A stretch of 64,000 nt of DNA. Origin: Crotalaria pallida. Lineage: Eukaryota; Streptophyta; Magnoliopsida; Fabales; Fabaceae. The DNA lies in assembly GCA_037953625.1 (NCBI GenBank), contig CM075655.1, positions 73,311,501-73,375,500 on the forward strand, in the 5' to 3' direction. A program made the position numbers and the translations under genes. Of this stretch, positions 1-12,340 are shown in pieces. A model generated the notes under the pieces. The model was not told the origin of the DNA. It worked only from the letters and a program-made list of their open reading frames with translations, and searched no databases. The number at the start of each line of letters is the position of its first letter. The stretch's first letter is position 1.

Positions 1-99
1 AAAAGAAACATCCACATCAACAGCAGCAGCAGCAGAATCTCCTCCACAACATCCCCACACCAGATACCCTGATCCTCATCATACACCTTATACACGTAC

Positions 100-570
100 C
101 TAAGGATCATCATCCCTCCACTGACTCCCTGTGGAATGAACGACAGGCTCGCCCCCGCTCTCATCCTCCGTGGGATCCTCCTCGATCTCATCCGATGCAG
201 AGTGTACCCTACCACTGGGTACGGGGTCAGGAGATGGTGTGACCCTGACTGGGCTCCTCGGATCAGAAGGGGGAGTATCCTCGCGGATGACTCTCGAGGA
301 AAAAGGGTGTGAGCGGGTAGGTCTGAAACGAAAGCTGTGATAAGAGCGAGCTGGCCGTGTGGGAGGTGGTCCATGATATGTGTAAAACGGGGGTACATGC
401 ATAGTGTATATGTTGGGAATCCTAAATCTACGAGGACGGAATCGCACCAACGGGTTCGGGTGGTAGAAGGTAATCTTTACCTCTCCCTCGAACACCGCGC
501 GATGGTCCTCATAGATCCATGTGCCACTAGGAAGTGGCCGGATCTCGATGCAAGCGATGTATCGAGACAT
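100..570 (-). CDS. LTR-embedded ORF, RPLPxGxW/acidic-tail protein (element A, left copy)
   Basis: An open frame of 156 codons from the ATG complementary to 568-570. It lies wholly inside the LTR. The N-terminal half has RPLPSGTW, EDHRAVFEG, HPNP and RPRRFRIP, then a Pro/Arg/Ser-rich middle. The tail is acidic (DEIEEDP, EDESGGE) and ends STGSQWRDDDP. I do not recognise a named domain. The same protein occurs in the other A LTR (7251-7721), in solo LTR I (47020-47481) and, more diverged, in both LTRs of E. A splice-acceptor-like sequence ends three bases before the ATG. No signal peptide or membrane segment is apparent. The many basic residues before the acidic tail could suit nucleic-acid binding, but that is only a guess. 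Confidence 0.6.
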   Translation of the reverse strand: MSRYIACIEIRPLPSGTWIYEDHRAVFEGEVKITFYHPNPLVRFRPRRFRIPNIYTMHVPPFYTYHGPPPTRPARSYHSFRFRPTRSHPFSSRVIREDTPPSDPRSPVRVTPSPDPVPSGRVHSASDEIEEDPTEDESGGEPVVHSTGSQWRDDDP

Positions 571-1278
571 CACCTACAAGGGCATAGGGGTAAGCAATTC
601 TATACACATAATCAACAGAGTATAAATATGTACTATATGAATGTGAAGACATGCAACAATGAATAACAATCGCATTTAGCACTTAGCAGTTACTGAATGC
701 AAATAGGATGCTCATACTTGTTTCATTTATCACACTTAATTTAAATGAGTGACATGATGCATGAATTTAGCTCTCAAGCCTATCTCCATCAAACTATATC
801 ACTCTCTGACGTCCATCCCTGACAACCCAGCACTCACCAGTGCGTTGTATTCCTAGGTATACAACATTTCGTACATTCACCAAGAATGTACACGACAAGC
901 TTGGAACTCGTGCCACCCGAGCACATCCCGTCATCCAAACGGTCCGTCATCCAAACGGTATAACCATATCGGCATCCACTAAGCCGACCACGTCCTCAAC
1001 GTGTCATCAAGCAAGCGTATTGGCACTCCCAGAGGCCCTCCTCATGTTACCAAAACATGATAAACGACCTACCATCCAAACTCCAAATGAATGCATCATT
1101 TTTAGGCTTAAAGGAAATTGGTTAATATATAACGTGGCACCCGAGCACATCCCGTCATCCAAACGGTACACTCATATTAATCAATTTCTTTTAAGTCTAG
1201 ATCCCTTGGATAATTTTCGTTCAATTATTAATTAAATGATTCAGAATTAAAATGGTATTTTTAAGATTTTGGGTAAAT

Positions 1279-1605
1279 TACTCGAGTGTCCTTCAGAGGA
1301 ATCGAGTGTTCCTCAACTATTTTCAGATTACTCGAGTGTTTTTCAAACTACTTGAGTGTTCATGCCTTTCTCGGATTTGGGTTTCAGATTCATAAAAATA
1401 CTCGAGTGATTCATGAGTTACTCGAGTGTTCTTCAGCATTTCCAGAATACTCGAGTGACCCCTGCATTACTCGAGTGGTTTACCTTAACATATCCCATGT
1501 AACACTCGATTACTCGAGTGCTGGGCATGGTACTCGAGTGTTCTTGTTCAAAATACATTGTTTTACCAAAATTTTACTCGAGTAACCAGCCTAATACTCG
1601 AGTGT
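1279..1605. repeat. ACTCGAGT palindrome cluster (A, left LTR)
   Basis: About a dozen copies of the 8-base palindrome ACTCGAGT, or one-base variants, lie at irregular 15-40 base spacing. They are usually preceded by T and followed by G or A. They fall inside the interval that corresponds to the predicted LTR intron. Two more copies lie near 2222-2253, on the promoter side of the LTR. Confidence 0.9.
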
Positions 1606-2513
1606 TTTATTGCAGAACAAACTGAAATCTTGGTTTTAATATACCATTTTCAATTCTAACCATTTTTAGTCCAATCCAATGATCAACAGAGTTCATATAC
1701 CACATAATGAACATGTTACAACACTCAATTCATATCAAATTACAGATTTGACAGAGAATTAATCATTGATGCATAAAACATATAATTTCACAACTTAACA
1801 CCTCAAATTGCAAAATAATCAACCAACTCATGGAATAGTGTTCATTACAGCTTGCATGCATTATAAGAAACTTGCTCACAACAACCATAGAGCATGCATT
1901 GCTCACAACAACCTCACGATTTTAGTGTTTATACAAAGCTCGTGATGTGAGCTTTGTATTAGTGTATAGTTTGTAGCTCAATTCGACTCAGAGAATGAGA
2001 ATCGATTCAGAGAAGTTTGGAACCCTAGCTTCACCAACCACTTCGAAATTGACCAAGAACTTCAACAAATCAGTGTTGATAGGCTTAAATAGAATGGGGG
2101 AACGTTCATGCAGGTCGACACGACCTCCATGGACGTGGAATGGTGATGATTTCGTGTCAACGACACGAAATCGTTGGTGGTGACTCACCAAACGCACTAA
2201 CTCGTGCAACTCTGTCAAGAATACTCGAGTATTCCAGAAAATACTCGAGTATTTTGCTCAGTTTTTGAAAAATAATTATTTTATTTACTTTCCCTCCAAA
2301 ATCTTTCCTATAATTACTTCTAGGTCCCAACCCAGGGACTAATAGGCAAAATATTTATTTCAGGCATAATTATATTTATTAAATAATTTCACACACATTT
2401 TATAACTTCATAAATACAGATTTTAATTAAGGATTAATATAGAAATCATTAATTATAATTAATTTTATAATTAACATTTCATTAATCAGGGATTAAAATT
2501 TTGGGGTGTTACA

Positions 2514-2552
2514 CTACTTCCCCACTTAAAAGGAATTTCGTCCCCGAAATTC
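2514..2552 (-). other. Polypurine tract and GGGA-loop hairpin of element A
   Basis: The complement of the polypurine tract (TTCCCCACTTAAAAG, 2518-2532) abuts the LTR. Next to it, at 2533-2552, is a perfect 8-bp inverted repeat with arms GAATTTCG and CGAAATTC around a four-base loop. In element sense the loop is GGGA. The same hairpin precedes the polypurine tract in D and E, and a base-substituted version does so in F. A second tract-like copy, TTCCCCACTTAAAAGAATTT, lies at 2631-2650. Confidence 0.75.
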
Positions 2553-4961
2553 ACTCTTCAAAGTTACACGTTCTCAAAATTAAATAAAAGACTATCTTAT
2601 TGTTTCTCAAAATATCTTTAGGGAAAGTCCTTCCCCACTTAAAAGAATTTCTTATATTCCCTTAAATTCCCTATCTCAAAATGTTTCACTAAACATTTAA
2701 AATAAAACTTTTCTCGAATAACACCTTTACGTTCGAAAGCATATACCAATTTTTTATTTATAAAAGAGTTTTTCCTAAACTTCCTCGAAAATTATTTCAT
2801 AATTAGTTCAAAGGGAATCCTTAGACTAAACTTTCCCGGATAACATACATATTTTAAAAACATTTCTTAATAAACTTTTTGAGGAGAAACTTTTCTGAAA
2901 AACACATTTCAACTACATATCTTAAATTTAAAACATTTTGCAATACATTTTTTTTGGTGAAAAACTTTTCTCGCTGCGCACTCTGATCACTCACGCACGA
3001 TCAACGAATCATTTATATGACTTTATTTCTCAATAGTTACAAACATTAGGGTGATCAGTCCTAACATTCAAACCATTAATAATAAAATCATTCCTTTCAG
3101 ATATAACTTTTCGCAAGAAAAGTCATACGACACGTCTTTAAGTTAGATGAACTTGAAGATGGGTACCTGTCACCATCAGATTTAGCTAGATAGCTAAGTG
3201 CTAGAGTTATATCCGTTAGAGAGACAAATACTTGTCCTATCTCGGTGGTTATTAATCTCTCTAGTCTTAACTGATCTTTCTCTTTCTGTAGCACTCAAAG
3301 ATATTTATCACATCCAACTGTGATAAGGGTTTTGATCACATAAATTCCAGTTAAAGATCTGCTCAGGTTTTCAGATTACAAATGATTTAATTAACGCAAT
3401 CGAAAACATTGATTACATTAATTCCGATCAGAGAAAGGATAACTAAGATTACCTATACATAGACCTAACTAACATCCTAACAGGTTGAACTCCCATCTGA
3501 GCTTAACTCGCTTGACGTCCATTCCCTTCTTACCTTTAACCTTTGCCGAATCTGACGAGCCAAAACCTTAATCTCTTACCGCTGCAACCAAATGTCCTTA
3601 TAGATATATCACCACTTAGCCCAAAGTGACGCCCCTCATGCATTACACATAGAGTTGGGCAAGTTCTTTACTTCTTATTAACATACCAGATAATTCTCAC
3701 GATTGGGGTTCCTTTAATTTGTCATCCCTCCATTTTTAATTCACTTAGCCATCTTTCCTCTTCTTCCATATTTAATTCACTTACCTAAGTTCCTCTTATA
3801 CTGGTTTTGGACACTCATTCTACCAACTTCTTATGTCCATCCATTGTACTTATAAATTCCACATACGTTTTCCAATATTGAGAAAATTCCTTATGCATGA
3901 ATACTTGATAGCTGGCTAGAGGTTCGGACATAATCCATTCTAAACTTCACATATTTGAACCTTCCGTCCGGGTCGTTATGAAACATACTTCCTCAGTCGT
4001 TTGAACTTGGCGATGCCTTCTCCGAGCCTATTACTTTCCCGTTCTATGTTTAGCAATTCAGTCCCTTGTATCCTTCTCATGCCTCTTGAGAATTCTCTTC
4101 AGTTCCCAAAGTCGTCTTTTCGAATGCTAATCAAGCGATGTATCACTTTTTTTTTGTTTCAACATTCATCTTACACGGTTCCCACAAGTTCCTCGCTACA
4201 TCACTTAACATAGAAGTGGCATGACCTTTTATCCACTCATCTCTTGTGTGTGTGACTCCAAAATTTTCACTCCCAATTCACGCATCATTCGGAATGTAAC
4301 TTCTTGTATGAAGTGAAGAATTTCTTTCATCCACTTATGGAAATTGGTTTCCTTCTCCTCCATAAATCATTCTCTTATTCCTTTCCAACTTCCTTACTTA
4401 GAATAGCCTTTTAGTCACCTTAAAGTTTCCATGAATTGTTCTTCGACTCAATGTTTGCCATTACCTTTCACTTTACTAGGTAAGTATTGGAACTCGAAAT
4501 CAATACTTCCCGACCCAACCACTGATGATGACTCCAATTCAATCTCTTCTTCTAATTGAATCAATTCCTTCATACTCCTTTGGTCTCTGAATTCCCAAGA
4601 CATAGAGTCCTAGGGACTAAACCTCCAAATCTTTTAGAGTGGCATACTTGTTGCAAGCTCCAAATCCTGCAACAAGAGCTTACCCTGAGTGTGTTCGATC
4701 ACTTTGATACATACACACCCTCCTTCCTTAGCACTACTCTCTTCTAGGTCCTTGCCTTGATACATGAAATTATTCTTCAATACCTTCGTATGAATCGAGT
4801 AAGGGCAGTGTAGGAGAGGGTGTTAGCCTTCCCTTCCATCACTAAAAATCCTCGTTGCCTTCTTATATCATATGATATGAAAGGCTAATCCTTTCGGGTT
4901 ACCTTGGTTAAAATGAACTTGGCTTAAGGGGGTTTACTCGTGATCCTATAATAGCACTTAA
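2553..4961 (-). other. Non-coding interior of element A, no recognisable RT or integrase
   Basis: This stretch occupies the place where reverse transcriptase, RNase H and integrase should lie. No frame longer than about 70 codons is present, and I see none of the pol motifs (YRMAPAE, FIDD, HHCC, DD35E). The part nearest the LTR is very AT-rich. Either pol has been replaced by unrelated sequence or it has decayed beyond recognition by eye. Element A is therefore non-autonomous. Confidence 0.6.
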
Positions 4962-5153
4962 TCAATCCACTCCTAAGTTCGCATCCCAATGCGATAAAGG
5001 TAGACAGATCAAATCTATTCTAAAGACTCGTCCTAACACTTCTATATAACAATTATGACATGCTCTAGAAACAACTACAGGAACGCTCGTAGGAGTTTCT
5101 ATCATAAAAACGTAGAACAATTCCAATATGGCAAAATTAAATGATTCACACAT
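4962..5153 (-). pseudogene. Protease fragment, frameshifted from gag (element A)
   Basis: This frame contains ETPTSVPVVVSRAC and RIDLICLPLS followed by a damaged LGMD motif. That is the middle and end of a Ty3/gypsy aspartic protease, matching the corresponding part of E. It overlaps the end of the gag frame (5102) in another reading frame, so at least one frameshift separates the catalytic segment from the rest. No pol follows it. Confidence 0.7.
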
Positions 5154-6268
5154 TCATAAGAAGCAAATGAATGTGTGGCACTGAAATCAGACAACACATT
5201 GCAAGACTGACCATTTAGCAAGTAATTACTTTGCACCAGATCAGAGGGTTGATTATCTTCTACTCCACTAAGGGTAAACACCCTGCCTTGAATCATTGGT
5301 TTGCTAGCAGCTACGTTGGGGTTACTCTTCACATATTCTCTGTAGTAACATGCAATATGACCCTGCTTCCCACAATTGAAGCAAGTACTTGTTGCCCAAC
5401 AGATTCTTCCATGATGATGATGCTTACACTTTTCACAGAAGGGAGCCTCGCTTCGGAAATTACTTCCATCACTACTTCCAACTTTTCCTTTGCCTTTCCC
5501 TCGGCGATCATACGGACCCTTGCCTGGATTGTTGAAACCCTTGCGCCTCTGAGGTCCATAATTCTGGCTATCTTCTCTTTCTGTTGCTTGCAATCCTTCA
5601 GCTTTCTTGTCATCCTCGTACATCCTACACATGTCCACAAGTGCAGGAAAGCTTTGGATCCGTTGATAGCTAAAGATCGACTTCAACTTGGGCCTCAAAC
5701 CTCCCTCAAACTTGATACACTTGCTCCTTTCGTCGGGGTTGTTCTGATAGTAGGGAGAGTACTTCATCAATTCCTCGAACTTGGCTGCGTACTCGCCCAC
5801 ACTCATGTCTCCTTGCTTTAGCTGCAAGAACTCCACTTCCTTCTTTCTCCTCAGATTCTCAGGGAAGTATTTATTGAGAAACTTCTCCATAAATACATCC
5901 CAATTCACATCCCTTCCTTCATAACGTAGGAGCTGAACCGTATGATTCCAGCAGTTCTCAGCTTCGTCCTCTAGCATGTAGACTACATACGCTACTTTCT
6001 GAGCTTCCGTGCAATCCAAAGTTCTCAAAATCTTGTCCATGGTGTGGATCCACTTACTGGCCTCCTCAGGTTTAAATCCTCCTTCAAACTTGAGTGGATT
6101 ACAACTCCTAAAATCAGCCAGACTCTTTGCCTCGGTGTTACCCACATTGCATTGATGAGGTGGATTAACCGGCCGAGGTGGTTGCTGAGATTGTTGTTGC
6201 ATGGTCTCCAACACCGAGGTTATCCTCTCTAACATCGCATTGGTGTGATTTTGGTTTCTAGTTGCCAT
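5102..6268 (-). pseudogene. gag: gag with start of protease, element A (chromovirus type)
   Basis: A 388-codon frame beginning 233 bases downstream of the primer site. Residues 70-200 form a retrotransposon Gag core (WIHTMDKILRTL, WDVFMEKFLNKYFP, EFLQLKQGDMSVGEYAAKFEELMKYSP). A basic, Gly-rich linker follows, then two zinc-knuckle-like segments, the second being CFNCGKQGHIACYY, whose last Cys is lost. The frame runs into the protease, but the catalytic triplet Asp-Ser-Gly is altered to Asp-Phe-Ser, and the frame then shifts. Gag normally coats the RNA in cytoplasmic particles. This copy could at most supply Gag. The start is the first ATG and matches the start position in E. Confidence 0.85.
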
Positions 6269-6501
6269 AATAGACCTGCGCTATATGCTCATGGTCACAT
6301 ATGTCGAACTAAAGAAACATTCCTCACACCACCTATACTAAGGCTATAGCTTATAACTTTAAATCATCATTCAATTGTGTCTTGTGCTCAAAAGAGACAA
6401 GATACAAACATTCATAACAATAAATATGCCCTGCGGATACCTGCTTGATGTTGATGGCTACCTTTCTGGAGCTACTTCCACTACTACAGGATCTGACTTT
6501 T

Positions 6502-6513
6502 GCTCTGATACCA
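6502..6513 (-). other. Primer binding site, element A
   Basis: The complement reads TGGTATCAGAGC, which matches the 3' end of plant initiator tRNA-Met. It lies five bases from the LTR edge at 6519 (TGTGACACCC on the plus strand). Confidence 0.9.
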
Positions 6514-7250
6514 CTGAGTGTGACACCCTTCTTACTATCTCAAGTTTAATATAGTAATTAAACTATCTTATGAGATAATATATGGACTTGTAAGTATATA
6601 AGAAAATGTGGAAATAAAATTTTCTTTCAAGTCGGGTGCACAAACCAAAACATGGAACTTTTGGAGAGAATAACTTACATCGTTTTCAACATTGTTTTGA
6701 ATTCGGTGTTTACTAGGATAATAAAATCTTTTCATCACTTTAGATAGCATCGATACTTTTAAAAAGATATTTTCATAATAAAATTAGGCGATACTATCCA
6801 CTTATTTCCTTCACATAACTGATACCATTTACAAATAACATAGCCGAATTCTTTTGTATAACCTTCATCAGAGTGAGCGGAAATTATAGGACTATGTAGC
6901 TAATAGAATATAAACATAGATTATATATATATAGATAAAAGAGTCAGGTGATACATAGTCCCAGTGCAAGTCTCCAAATTCCATATACAAGTCCATAAGG
7001 ATCTATGACCAAAATAAAATCATAACCCTAGAGTACTCAAAAGTATATCTACAATATATACATCCCAAAAATATAAACTCTAGGGGTGATCACATAGATC
7101 TGGCAGCATCAGTAGTAGTAGTGATAATGATAGTAGCAGTCTCCAGGTAGCAAAAGAAACATCCACATCAACAGCAGCAGCAACAGAATCTCCTCCACAA
7201 CATCCCCACACCGGATCCCCTGATCCTCATCATACACCTTATACACGTAC

Positions 7251-7721
7251 CTAAGGATCATCATCCCTCCACTGACTCCCTATGGAATGAACGACAGGCT
7301 CGCCCCCGCTCTCATCCTCCACGGGATCCTCCTCGATCTCATCCGATAGAGAGTGTACCCTACCACTGGGTACGGGGTCAGGAGATGGTGTGACCCTGAC
7401 TGGGCTCCTCGGATCAGAAGGGGGAGTATCCTCGCGGATGACTCTCGAGGAAAAAGGGTGCGAGCGGGTAGGTCTGAAACGAAAGCTGTGATAAGAGCGA
7501 GCTGGCCGTGTGGGAGGTGGTCCATGATATGTGTAAAACGGGGGTACATGCATAGTGTATATGATGGGAATCCTAAATCTACGAGGACGGAATCGCACCA
7601 ACGGGTTCGGGTGGTAGAAGGTAATCTTTACCTCTCCCTCGAACACTGCGCGATGGTCCTCATAGATCCATGTGCCACTAGGAAGTGGCCGGATCTCGAT
7701 GCAAGCGATGTATGGAGACAT
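7251..7721 (-). CDS. LTR-embedded ORF (element A, right copy)
   Basis: 156 codons, differing from the left copy by only a few residues. It keeps RPLPSGTW, EDHRAVFEG, HPNP, RPRRFRIP and the acidic C terminus. The ATG (complement of 7719-7721) lies three bases after a TTGTAG acceptor-like site. Both LTR copies remain open over their full length even though A's protease is broken and its RT and integrase are absent. Function unknown; see the relatives in I and E. Confidence 0.65.
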   Translation of the reverse strand: MSPYIACIEIRPLPSGTWIYEDHRAVFEGEVKITFYHPNPLVRFRPRRFRIPIIYTMHVPPFYTYHGPPPTRPARSYHSFRFRPTRSHPFSSRVIREDTPPSDPRSPVRVTPSPDPVPSGRVHSLSDEIEEDPVEDESGGEPVVHSIGSQWRDDDP

Positions 7722-7724
7722 CAC

Positions 7725-9165
7725 CTACAAGGGCATAGGGGTAAGCAATTCTATACACATAATCAACAGAGTATAAATATGTACTATATGAATGTGAAGA
7801 CATGCAACAATGAATAACAATCGCATTTAGCACTTAGCAGTTATTGAATGCAAATAGGATGCTCATACTTGTTTCATTTATCACACTTAATTTAAATGAG
7901 TGGCATGATGCATGACTTTAGCTCTCAAGCCTATCTCCATCAAACTATATCACTCTCTAACGTCCATCCCTGACAAACCAGCACTCACCAGTGCGTTGTA
8001 TTCCTAGGTATACAACATTTCGTACATTCACCAAGAATGTACACGACAAGCTTGGAACTCGTGCCACCCGAGCACATCCCGTCATCCAAACGGTCCGTCA
8101 TCCAAACGGTATAACCATATCGGCATCCACTAAGCCGATCACGTCCTCAACATGTCATCAAGCAAGTGTATTGGCACTCCCAGAGGCCCTCCTCATGTTA
8201 CCAAAACATGATAAACGACCTACCATCCAAACTCCAAATGAATGCATCATTTTTAGGCTTAAAGGAAATTGGTTAATATATAACGTGCCACCTGAGCACA
8301 TCCCGTCATCCAAACGGTACACTCATATTAATCAATTTATTTTAAGTCTAGATCCCTTGGATTATTGTCGTTCAATTATTAATTAAATGATTCAGAATTA
8401 AAATGATATTTTTAAGATTTTGGGTAAATTACTCGAGTGTCCTTCAGAGGACTCGAGTGTTCCTCAACTATTTTCAGATTACTCGAGTGTTCTTCAAACT
8501 ACTCGAGTGTTCATGCCTTTCTGGGATTTGGGTTTCAGATTCATAAAAATACTTGAGTGATTCATGAGTTACTCGAGTGTTCTTCAGCATTTCCAGAATA
8601 CTCGAGTGACCCCTGCATTACTCGAGTGGTTTACATTAACATATCCCATGCAACACTCGATTACTCGAGTGTTGGGCATGGTACTCGTGTGTTCTTGTTC
8701 AAAATACATTGTTTTACCAAAATTTTACTCGAGTAACCAGCCTAATACTCGAGTGTTTTATTGCAGAACAAACTGAAATCTTGGTTTTAATATACCATTT
8801 TCAATTCTAACCATTTTTAGTCCAATCCAATGATCAACAGAGTTCATATACCACATAATGAACATGTTACAACACTCAATTCATATCAAATTACAGATTT
8901 GACAGAGAATTAATCATTGATGCATAAAACATATAATTTCACAACTTAACACCTCAAATTGCAAAATAATCAACCAACTCATGGAATAGTGTTCATTACA
9001 GCTTGCATGCATTATAAGAAACTTGCTCACAACAACCATAGAGCATGCATTGGTCTCCAAACCAAAGTTCCTATTCAATCTAAGCCCTTAGAGCCTCTTG
9101 GTGGCTCCCTAATGAAAATACTGAAATTCAAACTCTATCTAGTGCGTAAAACAACTTCCCCTTAC
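7725..9165 (-). other. Predicted LTR intron (element A, 1,441 bases)
   Basis: In element sense, the donor GAGAG|GTAAGGGGAAGT begins at 9165. The acceptor tract CTTACCCCTATGCCCTTGTAG ends at 7725, just before the LTR ORF. The length and both signals match solo LTR I (1,442 bases) and are close to E (1,477 bases). This is a prediction from splice consensus and cross-family conservation only. Confidence 0.5.
8431..8757. repeat. ACTCGAGT palindrome cluster (A, right LTR)
   Basis: About ten intact copies and two single-base variants (ACTTGAGT near 8551, ACTCGTGT near 8683) of ACTCGAGT, all within the predicted intron. The spacing is irregular, so this is not a simple tandem repeat. The short palindrome is what is conserved. 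Confidence 0.9.
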
Positions 9166-9769
9166 CTCTCAGACGTGTACCAACAAAAGATTCCAAAGAA
9201 AAAGCTCTCCAACACCAGAAATGACTTTGAGTACCACATGCAAGACAGTTTTGAGTGCAACACCAAGATTGAATTGGTTCACACATGAAACAAAGATACA
9301 AATTGGGGAATTTAGATTTTCTAGACTCTATGCAACACATACTAACTAAAGAAATTGAATTTGGGACTCAGAGACTCGTGAGCTTACCAGAAATTGTGTA
9401 ACACCCCGCAAATTCCTCGTACTATGTTAAAATACTAAAAAGATTCATTGTAAGAAAAATGTTTTTGAAAGAATATTTTCTTAAATGATTTTCTTTGTTC
9501 ACGCTTTCAAAATAATGAATGATATTTTTTGAAAAGAAATGATTTTTCATGAAATGATGATAAGAGTTCTAAAGTTAGGGTTTGAAGCAATTGTGTGTTA
9601 ATGTTTTTACACCTTAAAGGAATTATGATTTTTATACGTGGGTCACTTTAGGATGAAAAAAATTATTTTCTATGCATGTGTGTTTGTATGCACGGTTTTG
9701 TATGTATGTGTATGCTTAGGAGTATATGGACTTAAATTAGTAAAAGAAAATGATAATGCATGAGTGTAT

Positions 9770-9947
9770 ATATGTGTACGTGTATGTGTGTGCAACATGA
9801 ATGAATATGTGTATGAGTAGGTGTGTGTATAATATGTGTGTGAGTGTGTGTAGGTGTGATACGTGTGAGTGTGTGTAGGTGTGATACGTGTGAGTGTGTG
9901 GGTGTGCATGCCATAATACGTGTGGGTGTGTGGGTGTGCATGCCATG
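9770..9947. repeat. TG/GTGTG-rich microsatellite
   Basis: Degenerate (GT)n tract with near-repeats of GTGTGAGTGTGTGTAGGTG and GGGTGTGCATGCC. It lies in the promoter-side part of solo LTR B. The LTRs of F have a shorter GT-rich stretch at the same place (near 29500 and 37450). Confidence 0.85.
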
Positions 9948-12340
9948 ACTCCACTTGTGTTAAAATTAGGATGCTTATAGGCTAAGCATTAGAACCATAA
10001 GGGAACCAAATGGGTAGAAAACCCTAACTAGAAGCCGAAGGCAACTAAACCTAAGGGACATAGTTCCTTAATTTTCTCCACCATGTTTCCCTAGGTTTGC
10101 TAAGCACCACCCATGCAACAAATCAAGTTGCCAAAATTGCCCTTCCTTGAATGTACCTTGGCCGAATGGGATAAGGGTAAAAGAGGAAGTGTACCAATTG
10201 CTAATATAAACCACCACCCTTAGTTTCTTTCACCCCCTTCTCATTCATTCCTCTCATTTCCATTCATTTTCCAAACACCTTTGTTGAGAGCACATAGAAA
10301 ATAGAGGGGAGGCCGTGAGCTAGGAGGAAGAAGAAGGAGAAACCAAGCCAAAAACCTAAGTTCTTTCTTGAAGAACCAAGGCCTTAGAAGCTAGAAGATC
10401 AACCCTTTCTTGGTGGGTAGTTCGAATAAAGCATAAATAAGTTGTAATAGTGTAGATTTTCTTTTGATTTTGTAATCTTTATTTCTTCTCTTCTTTGCAT
10501 GTTCTATTTATGTTTGATCTTGAACTTCTAAGACTCGAAGCAACTTTTAAACTTCTAAACAATGGACTTCATAACTCTATTAAGATTTTAATAAAAGATC
10601 CTAAAGCTTTTCAAACTAAAAATCTTGTAGATATAAAGGTTTGATGAAGTTTTTGAGAAGTTTAAAGTAAATTTCTTTGCATGTTTAATTTTCTTGCTTG
10701 AAACCGTAACTTGTGATGTGCTTGAGAGTTATTTGATAAATAAAATGAACGATCAAAATTTGCTTAAGAATAATGATGAGATCTTTGATGTTGCATGACT
10801 AGTTGATGTTGATCATGGTGCTATGTGTATACGCATGTGTTGACTTTATCTTGATCTTGAATTTTTAAGACTAAATGAACCAACAAAACACTAGATCTTA
10901 AACTAAGAGGTTCGGCCATACTTAAAAATTGTAGGTCTTGATGCTTTTTAATTTAATCTCAAGAGTTGCATGTTAGTTTTGTGCCTTTGCAAGATGATTT
11001 GGATTGTTGAAACGGTTTGGGTTTAATTTAATGATGATGAAGCTTCGACTTTCACTTTGATCTTTGAAAAATGTCTTGATCCTTGCTTTAACCTTTAAAA
11101 AGTTTTGTTATAAAGCCATGCATGTTATTTTGAACCTAAAAGACTTAATCTCCTTCAACATTCATCACGTTTTTGACTTTTTATTACTCAAAGTGATTTT
11201 TCATCTTTGATTTGTGGTACTATACTTGATTTCATGATTTGATTTGCAAAATCTAGGTGCATGGATGTTATTTTAAGTGAAAAAGGTTCGATCCTTCTTG
11301 GAGATTACCTCGGTTTTTTTCAAAGAGTTAAAGAAACAAGCCTTTGGGAATTTATTTCTAACTTGATCCATGTTCTTGCATGATAAAGATTTAAAATAAA
11401 AACATGATCTATATTAATATTCATTCGGCCTAAGCCTAGGACTAGGAAATCATGTTTTGTTTCCATAAAAAGGGGCACATGCATGTTGATTTCTTTTGAT
11501 CTAAGAATTTTGTGTTTTACATGTTGAAAAATGAACCTAAAACCATTGCCTTGTTATTTGGCCTAGGCATTGTAAGTAGACTAGGACTCTTTTTCTTATG
11601 AATTGACTTAGAGTAATGAGTGTGTCTTGATGAATATTGTTAAATTATTATGTTTAAAATTGTGTTATAATTATTTAATTTATATTCGGTTTTAAATAAA
11701 GGAAATAAATGAACTAAATAATTTTGGAAGAGTATTGTGTTTAATTGAATGTATGGGTGTATGCATGTGCATTCGGTTTAGAAGGGAAGGAAGAGTAAAG
11801 GAGATGGTTGCATGAAAAAGAAAATAGAATTTTGGTGCTTGAAATAAACTAAGTAGATTTATGTGTTTTAAATCTGTGATCTTCGAATTGTTTTCTTTGA
11901 TGTCATTCGGCCACATAGAGAAAATAAATTTAGGAAGTTTAGTTACATGAAATAAAATGTACATGTTTGGTTTGTGTCTTTGTGTCTTTGTGAATGCCTG
12001 AATGTTTTGTGAATAAGTGTTTGATTTATGATTAAGTTAAATGATTCATTTATGTTGTTTGTTGTTGTGTGTTCAGTTGATGTTGGGAAGTGATTAAGTA
12101 TGTAATGGATTTTGAAATTAATTGATTTTAAAACAATTTGATTTGATTTATTTGGGATTGTGTTTATGGCTGTCCAGAATCTATTTTATGGTGAAAACTT
12201 GAGTTTTCAAGTGTTGATTTTGAATAAAAGAGCTATTTAGAACAAAGAGTGTTTTTACGATGTTTTCGGAGTTTATCAAAGTGATTTTTATAAAATAATT
12301 CGTTGCTGTCCAGAATTATTCATAATTGTTTAATATGAGT

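Larger units (their letters stand above)
1..2513 (-). mobile_element. 3' LTR of element A (partial, left end outside window)
   Basis: Positions 1-1896 match the second copy from about 7150 to 9050 almost base for base, which identifies the pair as LTRs of one minus-strand element. The inner edge reads ...GGGGTGTTACA at 2513 and is followed by the polypurine tract complement. In element sense the LTR starts TGTAACACCCC. Compared with the other LTR, about 0.4 kb is missing at 1896-1910, between two copies of GCTCACAACAACC. That deletion removed the predicted splice donor seen at 9165. The LTR carries a small ORF at 100-570 and a palindrome cluster at 1279-1605. Confidence 0.9.
6519..9396 (-). 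mobile_element. 5' LTR of element A, first part (interrupted by B)
   Basis: The LTR starts on the plus strand with TGTGACACCC next to the primer site. It is cut at 9396, where solo LTR B is inserted; the flanking AATTG (9392-9396) recurs at 26823-26827. The LTR resumes at 26828 and ends at 27496, about 3.55 kb in total. It contains the LTR ORF (7251-7721), a predicted intron (7725-9165) and a palindrome cluster (8431-8757). Confidence 0.9.

Noticed and set aside
840..1235. 131-codon plus-strand frame, repeated at 7991-8386
   Set aside because: It is open in both A LTRs but runs antisense to the element through hairpin-rich intron sequence, and it is not clearly kept in solo LTR I.
5231..5821. 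196-codon plus-strand frame opposite A gag
   Set aside because: Exact antisense shadow of the gag frame at 5102-6268.
9670..9954. Several overlapping His/Thr-rich reading frames on the minus strand
   Set aside because: They translate a degenerate (GT)n microsatellite; all three frames give the same low-complexity pattern.
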